From Paraburkholderia lacunae (GTDB taxonomy: Bacteria > Pseudomonadota > Gammaproteobacteria > Burkholderiales > Burkholderiaceae), in NCBI RefSeq assembly GCF_003353175.1, contig NZ_QHKS01000001.1, forward strand, positions 124,001 to 188,000: a stretch of 64,000 nucleotides of DNA, read 5' to 3'. The position numbers were made by a program, and so were the translations under genes. The notes beneath the pieces are model-generated. The model saw only the letters and a list, made by a program, of their open reading frames with translations. It made no database searches and had not been told where the DNA came from. This document shows positions 17,418 through 26,281 of this stretch, one piece after another (within the stretch, counting starts at the first letter, position 1; each line of letters starts with the position of its first letter).

Positions 17418-18803
17418 ATGACCACCGCCGACACGCTCTTCCGCCCCGATCTGCTCGCCAAATACAGCGCGAACGGTCCACGCTATACGTCCTATCCGAC
17501 CGCCTTGCAGTTCCGCGACGAGTTCGATCCCGCCGACTATTTACGCGCCGCCGCCGACCCGGGTGCCTCCGCCACCGATCTCTCGCTGTACTTCCACATC
17601 CCGTTTTGCGACACCGTGTGCTTCTATTGCGGCTGCAACAAGGTCGCTACGAAAAACCGCGCGCACGCGCGTCCGTACGTCGAACGGCTGAAGCGCGAAA
17701 TGGCTCTGCAGGCGGCGTATCTCGACACGCGGCGCCCGGTGTCGCAACTGCATTGGGGCGGCGGCACGCCGACCTTCCTGTCGCACGACGAAATGGCCGA
17801 ACTGATGACAGCCGCGCGCAGGCACTTCACGTTGCTGCCCGATGCCGAAGGCGAATATTCAATCGAGGTCGATCCGCGCGAAGCCTCGCCCGAGACCATC
17901 GCGCATTTGCGCGAGCTCGGCTTCAATCGGCTCAGTCTCGGGGTGCAGGATTTCGATCCACTGGTGCAGCAAGCGATCAACAGGATTCAACCGCTCACGA
18001 TGACCGCGTCGGTCATGCAGGCCGCGCGCGACAACGGCTTTCATTCGATCGGCGTCGATCTGATTTACGGCTTGCCGCATCAAACTGTCGAAGGTTTCAG
18101 CCGCACGCTCGACACGATGCTCGCGCTCGCCCCTGATCGCCTGTCGGTGTTCGCTTACGCGCACATGCCGCAGCTCTTCAAGATGCAGCGTCAGATGGAC
18201 CCGGCCACGCTGCCTTCGCCTGCCGTGCGGCTCGCGATCCTGCAACGGGTGGTCGAGCGCTTGACGGGCGCGGGCTACGTCTACATCGGCATGGATCATT
18301 TCGCGTTGCCTACCGACGAACTCGCGCGCGCTCAGGCACAGCGCACGCTGCATCGAAATTTTCAGGGCTACAGCACGCGTGCGGAATGCGATCTGATCGG
18401 CCTCGGCGCGTCGTCGATCGGCAAGGTCGGCGACGTGTATGCGCAAAACGTCAAGGATCTGCCCGGCTATGCCGCGGCGATCGACGCAGGCCGGCTCGCG
18501 ATCACGCGCGGCGTGCGGCTCACCGCGGACGATCGTCTGCGCCGCGATGTGATCACGCAACTGATGTGCAATCTCGAGCTGCGCTTCGACGAATTCGAAG
18601 CCGCTCACGGGATCCGTTTCATCGATACATTTGCGCCGGAACTGGAACGCCTGCGCGGCTTCGAGGAAGACGGGCTGGTGTCGGTCGGCGGCAGCAAGCT
18701 CGAGGTGCGGATGGCCGGACGCATGCTCGTGCGCAACATCGCGATGGTATTCGACCGTTACCTCGGCCAGCACACCTTAGAGCGATTTTCCCGCACGGTC
18801 TGA
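17418..18803 (+). CDS. hemN: Oxygen-independent coproporphyrinogen III dehydrogenase
   Basis: A 461-residue radical-SAM enzyme that decarboxylates coproporphyrinogen III to protoporphyrinogen IX under low oxygen. The N-terminal RYTSYPTALQF is typical of HemN, and the cluster motif CDTVCFYCGCNK (CxxxCxxC followed by GC) near residues 62-73 binds the 4Fe-4S cluster. Later landmarks are HWGGGTPTFLS, EYSIEVDPRE, NRLSLGVQDFDPLVQQAINRIQ and YFHIPFC. The full-length C-terminal domain (RRDVITQLMCNLELRF) separates true HemN from HemW-type homologues. ATG 17418 is preferred over GTG 17394. tRNA-Leu follows 106 bases downstream. Confidence 0.95.
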   Translation: MTTADTLFRPDLLAKYSANGPRYTSYPTALQFRDEFDPADYLRAAADPGASATDLSLYFHIPFCDTVCFYCGCNKVATKNRAHARPYVERLKREMALQAAYLDTRRPVSQLHWGGGTPTFLSHDEMAELMTAARRHFTLLPDAEGEYSIEVDPREASPETIAHLRELGFNRLSLGVQDFDPLVQQAINRIQPLTMTASVMQAARDNGFHSIGVDLIYGLPHQTVEGFSRTLDTMLALAPDRLSVFAYAHMPQLFKMQRQMDPATLPSPAVRLAILQRVVERLTGAGYVYIGMDHFALPTDELARAQAQRTLHRNFQGYSTRAECDLIGLGASSIGKVGDVYAQNVKDLPGYAAAIDAGRLAITRGVRLTADDRLRRDVITQLMCNLELRFDEFEAAHGIRFIDTFAPELERLRGFEEDGLVSVGGSKLEVRMAGRMLVRNIAMVFDRYLGQHTLERFSRTV

Positions 18804-18909
18804 AGACGGTGGAGGCTTCGATAGGGACCGGCTTGCCCGGCGTCGAAATTTCGGCCATAATCTGCGTCTTCGCCGCGCGCCATACCCTGACGCGTGCGCT
18901 GCAAGACCT

Positions 18910-18994
18910 GCCCAGGTGGTGAAATTGGTAGACGCAGGGGACTCAAAATCCCCCGCCGCAAGGCGTGCCGGTTCGATTCCGGCCCTGGGCACCA
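18910..18994 (+). tRNA. tRNA-Leu (anticodon CAA)
   Basis: Class II tRNA of 85 bases with acceptor GCCCAGG/CCTGGGC, anticodon arm GGGGA-CTCAAAA-TCCCC, a long variable arm, T arm GCCGGTTCGATTCCGGC and encoded CCA. It reads UUG codons. The sequence beyond its 3' end is foreign-looking, so it is a candidate integration site. Confidence 0.95.
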
Positions 18995-19306
18995 GAAACA
19001 CTGCGCAACGCATTGATTTCATTAAAATTCCACATTCAATTGGCGTCAATCTGGCGTAACGGTTTTGTGCGCCGGACGCGGTCGCGTAATGTATCGCGTA
19101 CGCGCGAGCGGACAGGCCGCCCTGCACCTTCCGTCAAAAGTTTTGCCCTGCGGAAAAAGGTAACCGGAGTAACCGGGCAAATAGAGTCAGCCTCAAAACC
19201 TTATCCAGCAACGCTCCCAGCGATCAGCGCAAAGGTAACCAAAGGGTAACTGAAGCGTAACCGGTTAGCTTTTCGCTTACCTCGGGTTTCCCTCGACGGC
19301 AATTGC
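18995..19306. other. tRNA-adjacent island DNA with repeated GTAACC motifs
   Basis: No gene found. Five close copies of GTAAC(C/T) lie at 19160, 19169, 19235, 19246 and 19257, in the same orientation, next to a tRNA gene. In integrating phages such short direct repeats beside attL/attR are often integrase or excisionase arm sites; that role here is inference. Base composition is lower in GC than the flanks. Confidence 0.4.
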
Positions 19307-19530
19307 TTATCCTGGACCGTCCGGTAGTTTGATCGAATACCGACTGAAGCGCACAACCTCGCCCCCGATCCCGTCATTGAGCTGCGCGAATCGACGCTGC
19401 AACGGTTCGATTTCGTTACGCCCGACTACCTCTGCGGCCGTGTCGGCCGCACCAATTCCGCCCGTATTGCTCGGTACGATCCCCATGAGCTGCGGCGGGA
19501 TGCGATGCGCCGCGGGCCGCTGTATGCCCG
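19307..19530 (-). pseudogene. Phage portal protein, C-terminal remnant
   Basis: The minus-strand frame ending at TAA 19307-19309 reads AAHRIPPQLMGIVPSNTGG, then AAEVVGRNEIEPLQRRFAQLN and GGEVVRFSRYSIKLPDGPG. This matches the C-terminus of P2/PBSX-type portal proteins, including the HRxPPQLxGIxPxNxGG signature and the ArNEIxPLQ helix. A whole portal protein has about 340 residues; only about 70 remain, and upstream residues lose similarity after codon AAH. No other structural phage gene was found nearby, so this is a leftover of a prophage that once occupied the tRNA-Leu site. Confidence 0.65.
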
Positions 19531-19658
19531 GAAAACGCGCGCGTGGCAGCGGCGGCCGTCATCAAGCTAACGCCGCAATGAAAAGGGTATCCAGGCTAAT
19601 TGGCAGTTGATTGGAGTTCTGTTACGTTTTCGCTCTACTTTCCAATGCGGAGTGGGAC

Positions 19659-20090
19659 TTGAGCAACGTATACAGCTTCGGTATCCATAATGGATTAACA
19701 CCCGCCCAGCTATTCTTCCTCGTTATGCTGGATGAATCGGCGAAGGAGATCGGCGTTGAGGATCTAGCATCGCTGGCCGCTGTAATCTCAGGTCTGCCGC
19801 TCGTGCCAACGCGTGCGAAACCGGGGGGCGCCACAAAGGGGACTTCGGTCGCATCGATAGTGTCTCGCACGCCGCTACCGTTCGAGATATGTCAAAAAAT
19901 CCTGCCAACACTTACACTCGCCAGCGTAAGGAATCTCAAGATCATCTTTACACACAAAATTGGCGCCTTCGTTGGGCGCACAATCCCGGTCGTCGGAGAA
20001 GTGTTGCTCGCGCGAGATGCATGGATTATTTCGGTCAACACAGTTCATAACTACAACCGGCTCGTGCGACCAGAGGACAAGGTATTCTGA
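19659..20090 (+). CDS. STM2901 family protein (phage/island cargo)
   Basis: A 143-residue protein resembling the STM2901 family known from Salmonella prophage-like regions. Shared features are the N-terminal YSFGIHNGLTPAQLFFLVML, IGVEDLASLAAVISG, the glycine segment GGATKGTSVASI and the C-terminal GAFVGRTIPVVGEVLLARDAWII, which is hydrophobic enough to touch a membrane. The TTG at 19659 is preferred as start because GGAG lies six bases before it and homologues begin close to this point; an upstream ATG frame is cut by TGA at 19608. Its stop overlaps the next start (TGATG), so it forms a two-gene unit with the DUF1493 gene. The function is unknown. Confidence 0.65.
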   Translation: MSNVYSFGIHNGLTPAQLFFLVMLDESAKEIGVEDLASLAAVISGLPLVPTRAKPGGATKGTSVASIVSRTPLPFEICQKILPTLTLASVRNLKIIFTHKIGAFVGRTIPVVGEVLLARDAWIISVNTVHNYNRLVRPEDKVF

Positions 20091-20443
20091 TGGATAAGTT
20101 GTGGCCCGAGGTTGAAGCTTTCGTTCGCAAAGAGGCCGGCGTATCGGCACGCAAGCTCATTACGCCGTTAACCAGTCTGGAAGATGATCTGGATATCACA
20201 GGTGACGATGCGGGCGAGTTTATGGTGCGCTTCTTCGAGCACTTTCGCATCGAGGTGGGAGACTATGATTTCAACCGCTATTTCCTCACCGAGGGCTCTG
20301 GCGTGGCACTTCTGTTCACCATGTTTTCGAAGAAGCGGCGAGAAAGCCTCAAAAGAGTCCCCCTAACGGTAGGCATGCTCGTCAACGCGGTGCGGCTTAA
20401 GCGATGGGACTCAAGTCAGATCGAACTCTTGCACGACACGTAG
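20090..20443 (+). CDS. DUF1493 family protein
   Basis: A 117-residue acyl-carrier-protein-like small protein of the DUF1493 family. The segment LITPLTSLEDDLDITGDDAGEFMVRFFEHFRIEVGDYDFNRYF is characteristic, including the DDLxxxGDDA core that resembles the phosphopantetheine loop of carrier proteins but has no serine there. A basic C-terminus (KKRRESLKRVPLTVGMLVNAVRLKRWD) follows. In enterobacteria DUF1493 genes sit next to STM2901-family genes, and here the pair overlaps by one base, which supports both calls and translational coupling. Role unknown; cargo of a mobile island is the best description. Confidence 0.75.
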   Translation: MDKLWPEVEAFVRKEAGVSARKLITPLTSLEDDLDITGDDAGEFMVRFFEHFRIEVGDYDFNRYFLTEGSGVALLFTMFSKKRRESLKRVPLTVGMLVNAVRLKRWDSSQIELLHDT

Positions 20444-20918
20444 CAGGGGTTGTTGGACGCCTCAAAATTGGAGCACCGTCATATGGCGGCCAATACGCCA
20501 AAGTTCCGACGTGATTCCGCTTGTGCGCTGGTGCAGGTGAGCACAGACATGGCAAGAAACAGGAACACTTGACTAAAAGATTCCAATGGACACTCCGCTT
20601 GTCATCTGCCTTCTCGAACAGTGGCACCAGTTTAATCACCCAGCGATGTAGCGTTGAATGATCGACCGCGATACCGCACTCGGCCATCATCTCTTCACGA
20701 TTACGCAAACTGAGCTGGTGCGCTATCGCGCGGCGCAGATCCTGTCGATCGAGGGCATCGTGGCGGCATGAAGGGCGAGGCAGTCAAGCGAGTGACGGCC
20801 GCTCAGGTCGATGAATTCGGCTTTGCCGCTGACGTTGCGATGGCCGTCGAGGCAAACCGCATGGTCTGCGAAGTGCCAGGGCAGCAGATCGAGGCCCTGG
20901 CAGCTCCAACGGAGCGCC
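20444..20918 (-). pseudogene. IS6-family transposase remnant and flanking island DNA
   Basis: Between about 20560 and 20745 the minus strand reads DLRRAIAHQLSLRNREEMMAECGIAVDHSTLHRWVIKL-type sequence, the helix-turn-helix region of IS6/IS26-like transposases (SYRDxEEMMxERGVxVDHSTIxRWV). The frame then shifts and loses similarity, and no DDE catalytic domain follows. The remaining bases to 20918 contain an open minus-strand frame (20723-20959) without recognisable similarity that overlaps the permease end. The region marks the right part of the worn island. Confidence 0.55.
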
Positions 20919-22304
20919 CTACCGCTGCGCCACCGGCACACTGCCATCCGCCGCAGCACGCCGGCATTTGAACGCGTAGCCGATCCACATCACGACCAGC
21001 CACGCCGGCACGAGCCATACCGATACCGACAAGCCCGGCGTCATCGCCAGAATCACGAGGATCAGCGCCATGAACGCAAGGCAGATCCAGTTGCTGACCG
21101 GAAACCAGAACGACTTGAACACCAGCGTCTCGCCCGCCGCGACCATCGCTTTGCGCGACTTCAGGTGCGTCAGGCTGATCAGCGCCCAGTTCAGCACCAG
21201 CGCGGCGACGACTAGCGCCATCAGCAGGCCGAGCGCTTCGGCCGGAATCAGATAGTTGACGATCACACAGGTAAACGTGGCGAGCGCCGACAAACCGATC
21301 GCCATGTACGGCACGCCGCGGCGGTCGACCTTCATCAGCGCACGCGGCGCATTGCCCTGTTCCGCGAGGCCGTAGAGCATCCGGCTGTTCGCATACACGC
21401 CGCTGTTGTACACCGACAGCGCCGCGGTCAGCACCACCACGTTGAGCACATTCGCGGTCAGCGTCGAGCCGATTTGCGAGAAGATCATCACGAAGGGGCT
21501 GCCGCCGGCGGCTACCTGATTCCACGGATACAGCGAGAGCAGCACCGTCAACGAGCAGATGTAGAAAATCAGGATCCGGTAGATCACCTGATTCACGGCC
21601 TTCGGAATGCTTCGCTGCGGCTTGTCGGCTTCGGCCGCCGTGATACCGATCAACTCCAGGCCGCCGAACGAGAACATGATGACCGCGAGCATCATGAACA
21701 GTCCGCGGAAACCGTGCGGGAAAAACCCGTCATGGCTCCAGAGATTGGTGATCGACGCCTGCGGGCCGCCGTGGCCGCTAACGAGCAGATAGCCGCCGAA
21801 CAGGATCATGCCGATCACCGCTACCACCTTGACGATCGCGAACCAGAACTCGGTTTCGCCGTAGGCTTTGACGTTGGCGAGATTGATCGCGTTGATGCCG
21901 ACGAAGCACACCAGCGCCGACACCCACGCGGGCACGCCCGGCCACCAGTAATGCACGTAGGTGCCGACCGCGGTCAGCTCGGCCATGCTCACGAGCACGT
22001 ACAGCACCCAGTAGTTCCAGCCGGACAGAAAACCGGGAAAGTCGCCCCAATATTTGTAGGCGAAGTGGCTGAACGAGCCGGCAACCGGCTCCTGCGCAAC
22101 CATCTCGCCGAGCTGCCGCATGATCATGAACGCGATGATGCCGCCGATCGCGTAGCCGAGAATCATCGACGGGCCGGCTGCCTGCAATACGCTGGCGGAG
22201 CCGAGAAACAAGCCGGTGCCGATCGCCCCGCCCAGCGCGATCAGCTGGATGTGACGATTCTTGAGCCCGCGCTTCAGGCCGTCTTGCTGCTGTGCACTAT
22301 TCAA
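20919..22304 (-). CDS. Amino acid permease (AAT/APC family)
   Basis: A 461-residue proton-coupled amino-acid transporter of the amino acid transporter (AroP/GabP/ProY) branch of the APC superfamily. The N-terminus RGLKNRHIQLIALGGAIGTGLFLGSASVLQAAGPS is the family signature, and about twelve hydrophobic helices follow; GMITAAEADKPQRSIPKAVNQVIYRI-like sequence (residues 223-250) is the conserved loop after helix 6. The substrate is not deducible. The start is a TTG at 22304 with GGAG eight bases upstream. Its stop codon borders the island, so the insertion ended just outside the gene. Confidence 0.88.
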   Translation of the reverse strand: MNSAQQQDGLKRGLKNRHIQLIALGGAIGTGLFLGSASVLQAAGPSMILGYAIGGIIAFMIMRQLGEMVAQEPVAGSFSHFAYKYWGDFPGFLSGWNYWVLYVLVSMAELTAVGTYVHYWWPGVPAWVSALVCFVGINAINLANVKAYGETEFWFAIVKVVAVIGMILFGGYLLVSGHGGPQASITNLWSHDGFFPHGFRGLFMMLAVIMFSFGGLELIGITAAEADKPQRSIPKAVNQVIYRILIFYICSLTVLLSLYPWNQVAAGGSPFVMIFSQIGSTLTANVLNVVVLTAALSVYNSGVYANSRMLYGLAEQGNAPRALMKVDRRGVPYMAIGLSALATFTCVIVNYLIPAEALGLLMALVVAALVLNWALISLTHLKSRKAMVAAGETLVFKSFWFPVSNWICLAFMALILVILAMTPGLSVSVWLVPAWLVVMWIGYAFKCRRAAADGSVPVAQR

Positions 22305-22518
22305 AATTGCGCTCCAGTGTATGGATATCGATCACCTGGTCAAACTTGTGGTTTGGCCCGGCAGAACCGCAAATTTTACAGCGGCCGATATTGCCTAAAT
22401 ACTGGGAGCAACCCGGCCCTTGGTTCCGCACCGCACTTAACGGCGACGATATTGATTGACAAGGCGTGCCGCTTCGGTATGTTGCCCTAGTCGAGGTTTC
22501 AGCCTTCGGAGATTCAAC

Positions 22519-23451
22519 ATGTCGCCCAAACGTCTGATTTGCGCTGCTGCTTTGTGTCTCTGGTTCGCTGGCACCGGCGCCCTGGCGCAAACCGCGGCGC
22601 CCGCTGTCGAGCCCGCCGCCGAACCGCCCGCCACGCCGGCCATGGACTCGCAGGAGCTCGAAGCGCCGGCCCCGGCACCCGTACCCGCCGCGCCGGCTCC
22701 AGCCCCGGCGGCGGCCGCCACGCCCCCCCCGCCACCCGCGGCGCCGATGACCGGCCCCGTGCGCAACGTCGTGCTGGTTCACGGCGCTTTCGTCGACGGG
22801 TCGAGCTGGAATGGCGTCGTCGCGAAGCTGCAGCAGAAGGGCTACCACGTGAGCTCGGTGCAGAACCCGCTCACGTCGCTCGCCGACGATGTCGCCGCCA
22901 CTCGCCGCGTACTCGCGCGGCAGAATGGTCCGACCATGCTGGTGGGGCACTCATGGGGCGGTGTCGTGATCACCGAAGCGGGCGCGAACGCGCCGAACGT
23001 CGCGGGCCTCGTCTACGTGGCGGCGATTGCGCCGGACCTGCACGAATCGACCATGGATCTGATGAAACGCGCAGCGCCCATGCCTGCGGGCCAGGGCATC
23101 ACCGCGGACGCGACCGGCTTCCTCTGGCTCGACCGCGGCAAGTATCACGCCGACTTCGCGGCCGACGTCCCCGAAAACCTCACGCGCGTGCTCTCCGCCG
23201 CGCAACAGCCGATCTCCGCGAAGGCGTTCAACGAGACCGTCAGCCAGGTCGCATGGAAAGAAAAGCCCGCCTGGTACGTGCTGACCACGAAGGATCGCGC
23301 CGTGTCGCCCGAAGTCGAGAAATTCATGGCCGACCGGATGCGCGCGAAGATCGTGCCGGTCGCATCGAGTCATCTCGCGCCGGTGTCGCATGCAGGCGCG
23401 ATCGCCGACGTGATCGATCACGCGGCGAGAGAACTCAGCCGCCAGCAATAG
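22519..23451 (+). CDS. Secreted alpha/beta hydrolase
   Basis: A 310-residue exported hydrolase. Residues 1-24 form a signal peptide ending in ALA; residues 25-80 are a Pro/Ala linker with PAPAPVPAAPAP-type repeats; the catalytic domain follows from RNVVLVHGAFVDGSSWNGV. The nucleophile elbow is GHSWGG near residue 156, and the acid and histidine would be in KDRAVSPE and SSHLAPVSHA near residues 268 and 295. It belongs to the AB_hydrolase_6 group, close to salicylate esterases and pyrethroid-hydrolase-like proteins; the substrate is unknown. ATG 22519 follows GGAG. It stands alone, facing away from the permease. Confidence 0.82.
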   Translation: MSPKRLICAAALCLWFAGTGALAQTAAPAVEPAAEPPATPAMDSQELEAPAPAPVPAAPAPAPAAAATPPPPPAAPMTGPVRNVVLVHGAFVDGSSWNGVVAKLQQKGYHVSSVQNPLTSLADDVAATRRVLARQNGPTMLVGHSWGGVVITEAGANAPNVAGLVYVAAIAPDLHESTMDLMKRAAPMPAGQGITADATGFLWLDRGKYHADFAADVPENLTRVLSAAQQPISAKAFNETVSQVAWKEKPAWYVLTTKDRAVSPEVEKFMADRMRAKIVPVASSHLAPVSHAGAIADVIDHAARELSRQQ

Positions 23452-23465
23452 CGGCGCTTAAGCGT

Positions 23466-24299
23466 TTAGCGCAACATGAACGACATCGCCGACAGGCAGT
23501 TCAACATACGCACCGCATGTTCCGCCGATTGCGCATTGAAACGCAGCGTGACGGCGTCGACGCGCGTCAGCGTCGGCCATTGACAGAACAGATCGGCGAG
23601 CGCGGTGGTTTGCACGCGCAGTTCACATTCGACGGGCTTCGCTTCGGCGCGCGTGGCTTGCGGCGCATGGCCGGCACTGACGTGCTGCTGCACCACTTCG
23701 CGCGCCGCGCATTCGATTGCATCACGCGCGGCGGCCGGCGTTTGGGTGACGCCGCTCGCGTGCCCGGTCGCGCTCTTGGTGACGACAAAACGCGCATCGG
23801 GAAAACGCGGCGCCGTTTCCTCGGCGAATACATCGTCGCCGGACAAAAGCGCCACACGTGCGCCATATTCTCGCGCCAGCGCGCCATACAATCCCGCCTC
23901 ACCGACTTCGACGCCGTTCAGCGAGACCCGCGCGTACGCGAAGCTATTGATCGTGTGCGCGAGGATGCCGCGCGTTTGCGACATCGCGTGATAGCCGATC
24001 ATGAACACCAGCGCCGCGCCGTATTCGAGCCCGGCCATCATGCCGAGCGTGCGCGGCTTGCCGAGCACCAGCTGAGCGCGCGCATCGAGCAGATCGGGCA
24101 GCAGATTGCGGAAGCCGCCGTGCGAGTCGTTGACCCACACGTGCGTCGCGCCGCCGGCGAAGGCGCCTTCGATCGCAGCATTGGCTTCGAGCGTCATCCA
24201 GCGGCGCGCGGCTTCGTATTCGGCGTTGCCCGCACGCGTCTGCTCAGGATGGAACACACCGGCTACGCCTTCGATGTCGGCGGAAATCAGAACTTTCAT
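23466..24299 (-). CDS. M55 family D-aminopeptidase (DppA-like)
   Basis: A 277-residue zinc peptidase of family M55. It starts [15 protein letters not shown], where the Asp and Glu are metal ligands; other expected ligand regions are NDSHGG near residue 60 and GYHAM near residue 104, and the decamer-forming C-terminal part is present. Bacillus DppA removes N-terminal D-amino acids from short peptides in the cytoplasm. The start overlaps the stop of the upstream P1 peptidase gene (ATGA), so it is the last gene of the peptide-uptake operon. This fits a role in breaking down imported D-amino-acid-containing peptides, for example from peptidoglycan. Confidence 0.9.
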   Translation of the reverse strand: MKVLISADIEGVAGVFHPEQTRAGNAEYEAARRWMTLEANAAIEGAFAGGATHVWVNDSHGGFRNLLPDLLDARAQLVLGKPRTLGMMAGLEYGAALVFMIGYHAMSQTRGILAHTINSFAYARVSLNGVEVGEAGLYGALAREYGARVALLSGDDVFAEETAPRFPDARFVVTKSATGHASGVTQTPAAARDAIECAAREVVQQHVSAGHAPQATRAEAKPVECELRVQTTALADLFCQWPTLTRVDAVTLRFNAQSAEHAVRMLNCLSAMSFMLR

Positions 24300-25372
24300 C
24301 AGGGAGATTGCTTGAGAAGTTGAGCGAGGTCGGCAGCGGTGTCGTGCAACGACAAACGCCGATGGCCGTCGCGGCCCGTCACCGAAGTGGCGCTCCACAA
24401 CGCATCGACGATCGCCTGCTCGACGCTGTCCGAACAGGCGCGGAATAACGGATCGAGACGCGCGTGCGCGAGCAGCGGCGGCAGCGCGACGATATCGGCA
24501 TCGTGCGGCACGGTATAAGCCGTTGAAAACGCCAGCGCGATATCGCCGCTGCCGTGGCCGTACACCGAGCCGGTTCGTGCGAGGCCCGCCGCCGCGCGCA
24601 ATGACAGACGCTTGAGCTGGCGCGAGTCGAGCGGCGCGTCGGTGGCGACGATCATGATGATCGAGCCTTGCTCGGGTTTGCCAGCCGTGGCGGCGGCTTG
24701 GGACACCCGCTCGGCCAGCACGCGGCCGAGCGGCACGCCGTCGATCGTCAGCATCGGCAAACGGCCGAAGTTCGCCAGCACCAATGCGCCGACCGAATAG
24801 GAGCGCCCCGATATATCGGCCACGCGCGACGCATTGCCGATCCCGCCCTTCAGATCGAAGCACGACATGCCGCGCCCCGCGCCGACCGAACCGCCGGCCA
24901 CGTCTGCGCTCGCGGCAGCACAAGCCGCGTTGTAATGCGGTTCGCCCACCGCCAGCGCCTGGATATCGTTCAGGTATCCGTCGTTGCATTCGAACACCAA
25001 CGGATTCACCGTCGACCACTCGCGTCCGATCCGCGGATTCACTTTGATCGCCGCGCGAATCTGCGCCTGCGCGAGCGCCGCGACGCCAAAGGTATTGGTC
25101 AAAGCAATCGGCGTTTCCAGCACGCCGAGCTCTTCGACCTGCACGAGCCCGATGCTTTTTCCAAAGCCGTTGATCACCGACACAGCCGCCGGCACCTTGT
25201 CGCGAAACGGATCGCCGCGGTGTGGACGGATCACCGTGACGCCGGTTTGCACAGGACCTTCGTCCAGCGTGCAATGACCGACCGTCACGCCATGCACATC
25301 GGCGATCGTGCCGAGCAGACCGCGCGGCAATACGCCGATATGCGGCGCGTTTTCAGCGTTGCCGATACTCAT
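24299..25372 (-). CDS. P1 family (S58) peptidase, DmpA-like aminopeptidase
   Basis: A 357-residue member of peptidase family S58 (DmpA/BapA), enzymes that mature by self-cleavage and release N-terminal amino acids, including D- and beta-residues. Landmarks are [42 protein letters not shown], and [14 protein letters not shown]; the [34 protein letters not shown] block near residue 265 is also conserved. The predicted self-cleavage site should follow the asparagine of LANFG near residue 224, where an arginine (NFGRL) follows instead of the serine expected from DmpA; this needs a proper alignment. It is coupled by 4-base overlaps to the permease gene before it and the M55 gene after it. Confidence 0.85.
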   Translation of the reverse strand: MSIGNAENAPHIGVLPRGLLGTIADVHGVTVGHCTLDEGPVQTGVTVIRPHRGDPFRDKVPAAVSVINGFGKSIGLVQVEELGVLETPIALTNTFGVAALAQAQIRAAIKVNPRIGREWSTVNPLVFECNDGYLNDIQALAVGEPHYNAACAAASADVAGGSVGAGRGMSCFDLKGGIGNASRVADISGRSYSVGALVLANFGRLPMLTIDGVPLGRVLAERVSQAAATAGKPEQGSIIMIVATDAPLDSRQLKRLSLRAAAGLARTGSVYGHGSGDIALAFSTAYTVPHDADIVALPPLLAHARLDPLFRACSDSVEQAIVDALWSATSVTGRDGHRRLSLHDTAADLAQLLKQSP

Positions 25373-26274
25373 GGCCGGTCGAGTTTCGGATCGAGCGCAT
25401 CGCGCAATCCGTCGCCGAGCAGGTTGAACGCCAGCACGGTGAGGAAAATCGCGAGACTCGGAAACAGCGCGATATGCGGCGCGGTGACCATATCGGCGCG
25501 TGCTTCGTTGAGCATCGCGCCCCACTCGGGCGTCGGCGGTTGCGCGCCGAGTCCGAGAAACGACAGGCTCGCTGCCGTGATGATCGAGGTGCCGATGCGC
25601 ATCGTGAAGTACACCACCACCGATGAAATCGTCCCCGGCAGAATATGCCGCACGATGATCGTCCAGTCCGATGCGCCGATGCTGCGCGCCGCTTCGATAT
25701 AGGTCAGTTGCTTGAGCATCAGCGTATTGCCGCGCACGAGACGCGCAAACGCGGGAATGCTGAAAATCGCCACCGCGCAGATCACGTTGATCATGCCGTT
25801 GCCGAGAATCGCCACCACGCCGATCGCGAGCAGAATGCCGGGGAATGCGAACAGCACGTCGGCGACGCGCATCGTGATGCGGTCCCACCAGCCTTCGTAG
25901 TACCCGGCCAGCAGACCGAAGAAGGTGCCGATCATCGCGCCGATCGCCACCGACAGAAAGCCTGCCTCGAGCGAAATACGCGAGCCCACCAGAATGCGGC
26001 TGAAAATGTCGCGGCCCAGCGAATCGACGCCGAACCAGTGCGCGGCTGACGGCCCCGCGTTCAACGCGTCGTAGTCGAAGAAGTTTTCCGGATCGTACGG
26101 CACGATGTGCGGCGCAACGATCGCAGCCGCGATCAACAGCAGCACGAAAACGCCGGCGGCAAGCGCCACGTGCTGCTTGCGGAATTTGCGCCAGAACTCG
26201 CTCCACGGCGTGCGGATCGCACGTTCTGCCTGGGCGGCTCGCGCCGCATTCGCTTCGGTGGCTGTCGTGCTCAT
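25369..26274 (-). CDS. gsiD: Dipeptide/glutathione ABC transporter permease (GsiD/DppC-like)
   Basis: A 301-residue inner-membrane permease of the DppC/OppC type with an N-terminal helix near residues 37-57, a soluble loop containing the family sequence [23 protein letters not shown], and a five-helix core. The EAA loop that contacts the ATPase is at [22 protein letters not shown], near residue 205. It pairs with the GsiC/DppB protein encoded seven bases upstream. The order binding protein, DppB, DppC matches the E. coli gsi operon. Dipeptides, glutathione or related peptides are likely substrates; the sequence does not separate them. Confidence 0.9.
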   Translation of the reverse strand: MSTTATEANAARAAQAERAIRTPWSEFWRKFRKQHVALAAGVFVLLLIAAAIVAPHIVPYDPENFFDYDALNAGPSAAHWFGVDSLGRDIFSRILVGSRISLEAGFLSVAIGAMIGTFFGLLAGYYEGWWDRITMRVADVLFAFPGILLAIGVVAILGNGMINVICAVAIFSIPAFARLVRGNTLMLKQLTYIEAARSIGASDWTIIVRHILPGTISSVVVYFTMRIGTSIITAASLSFLGLGAQPPTPEWGAMLNEARADMVTAPHIALFPSLAIFLTVLAFNLLGDGLRDALDPKLDRP

Positions 26275-26281
26275 GCGGCCC

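Noticed and set aside
18777..19127. Minus-strand frame across tRNA-Leu with LVPRAGIEPARL
   Set aside because: That string is the well-known spurious translation of a tRNA antisense strand.
20723..20959. Minus-strand 78-codon frame at the island edge
   Set aside because: No similarity recognised and it overlaps the permease end; kept only as part of the relic region.
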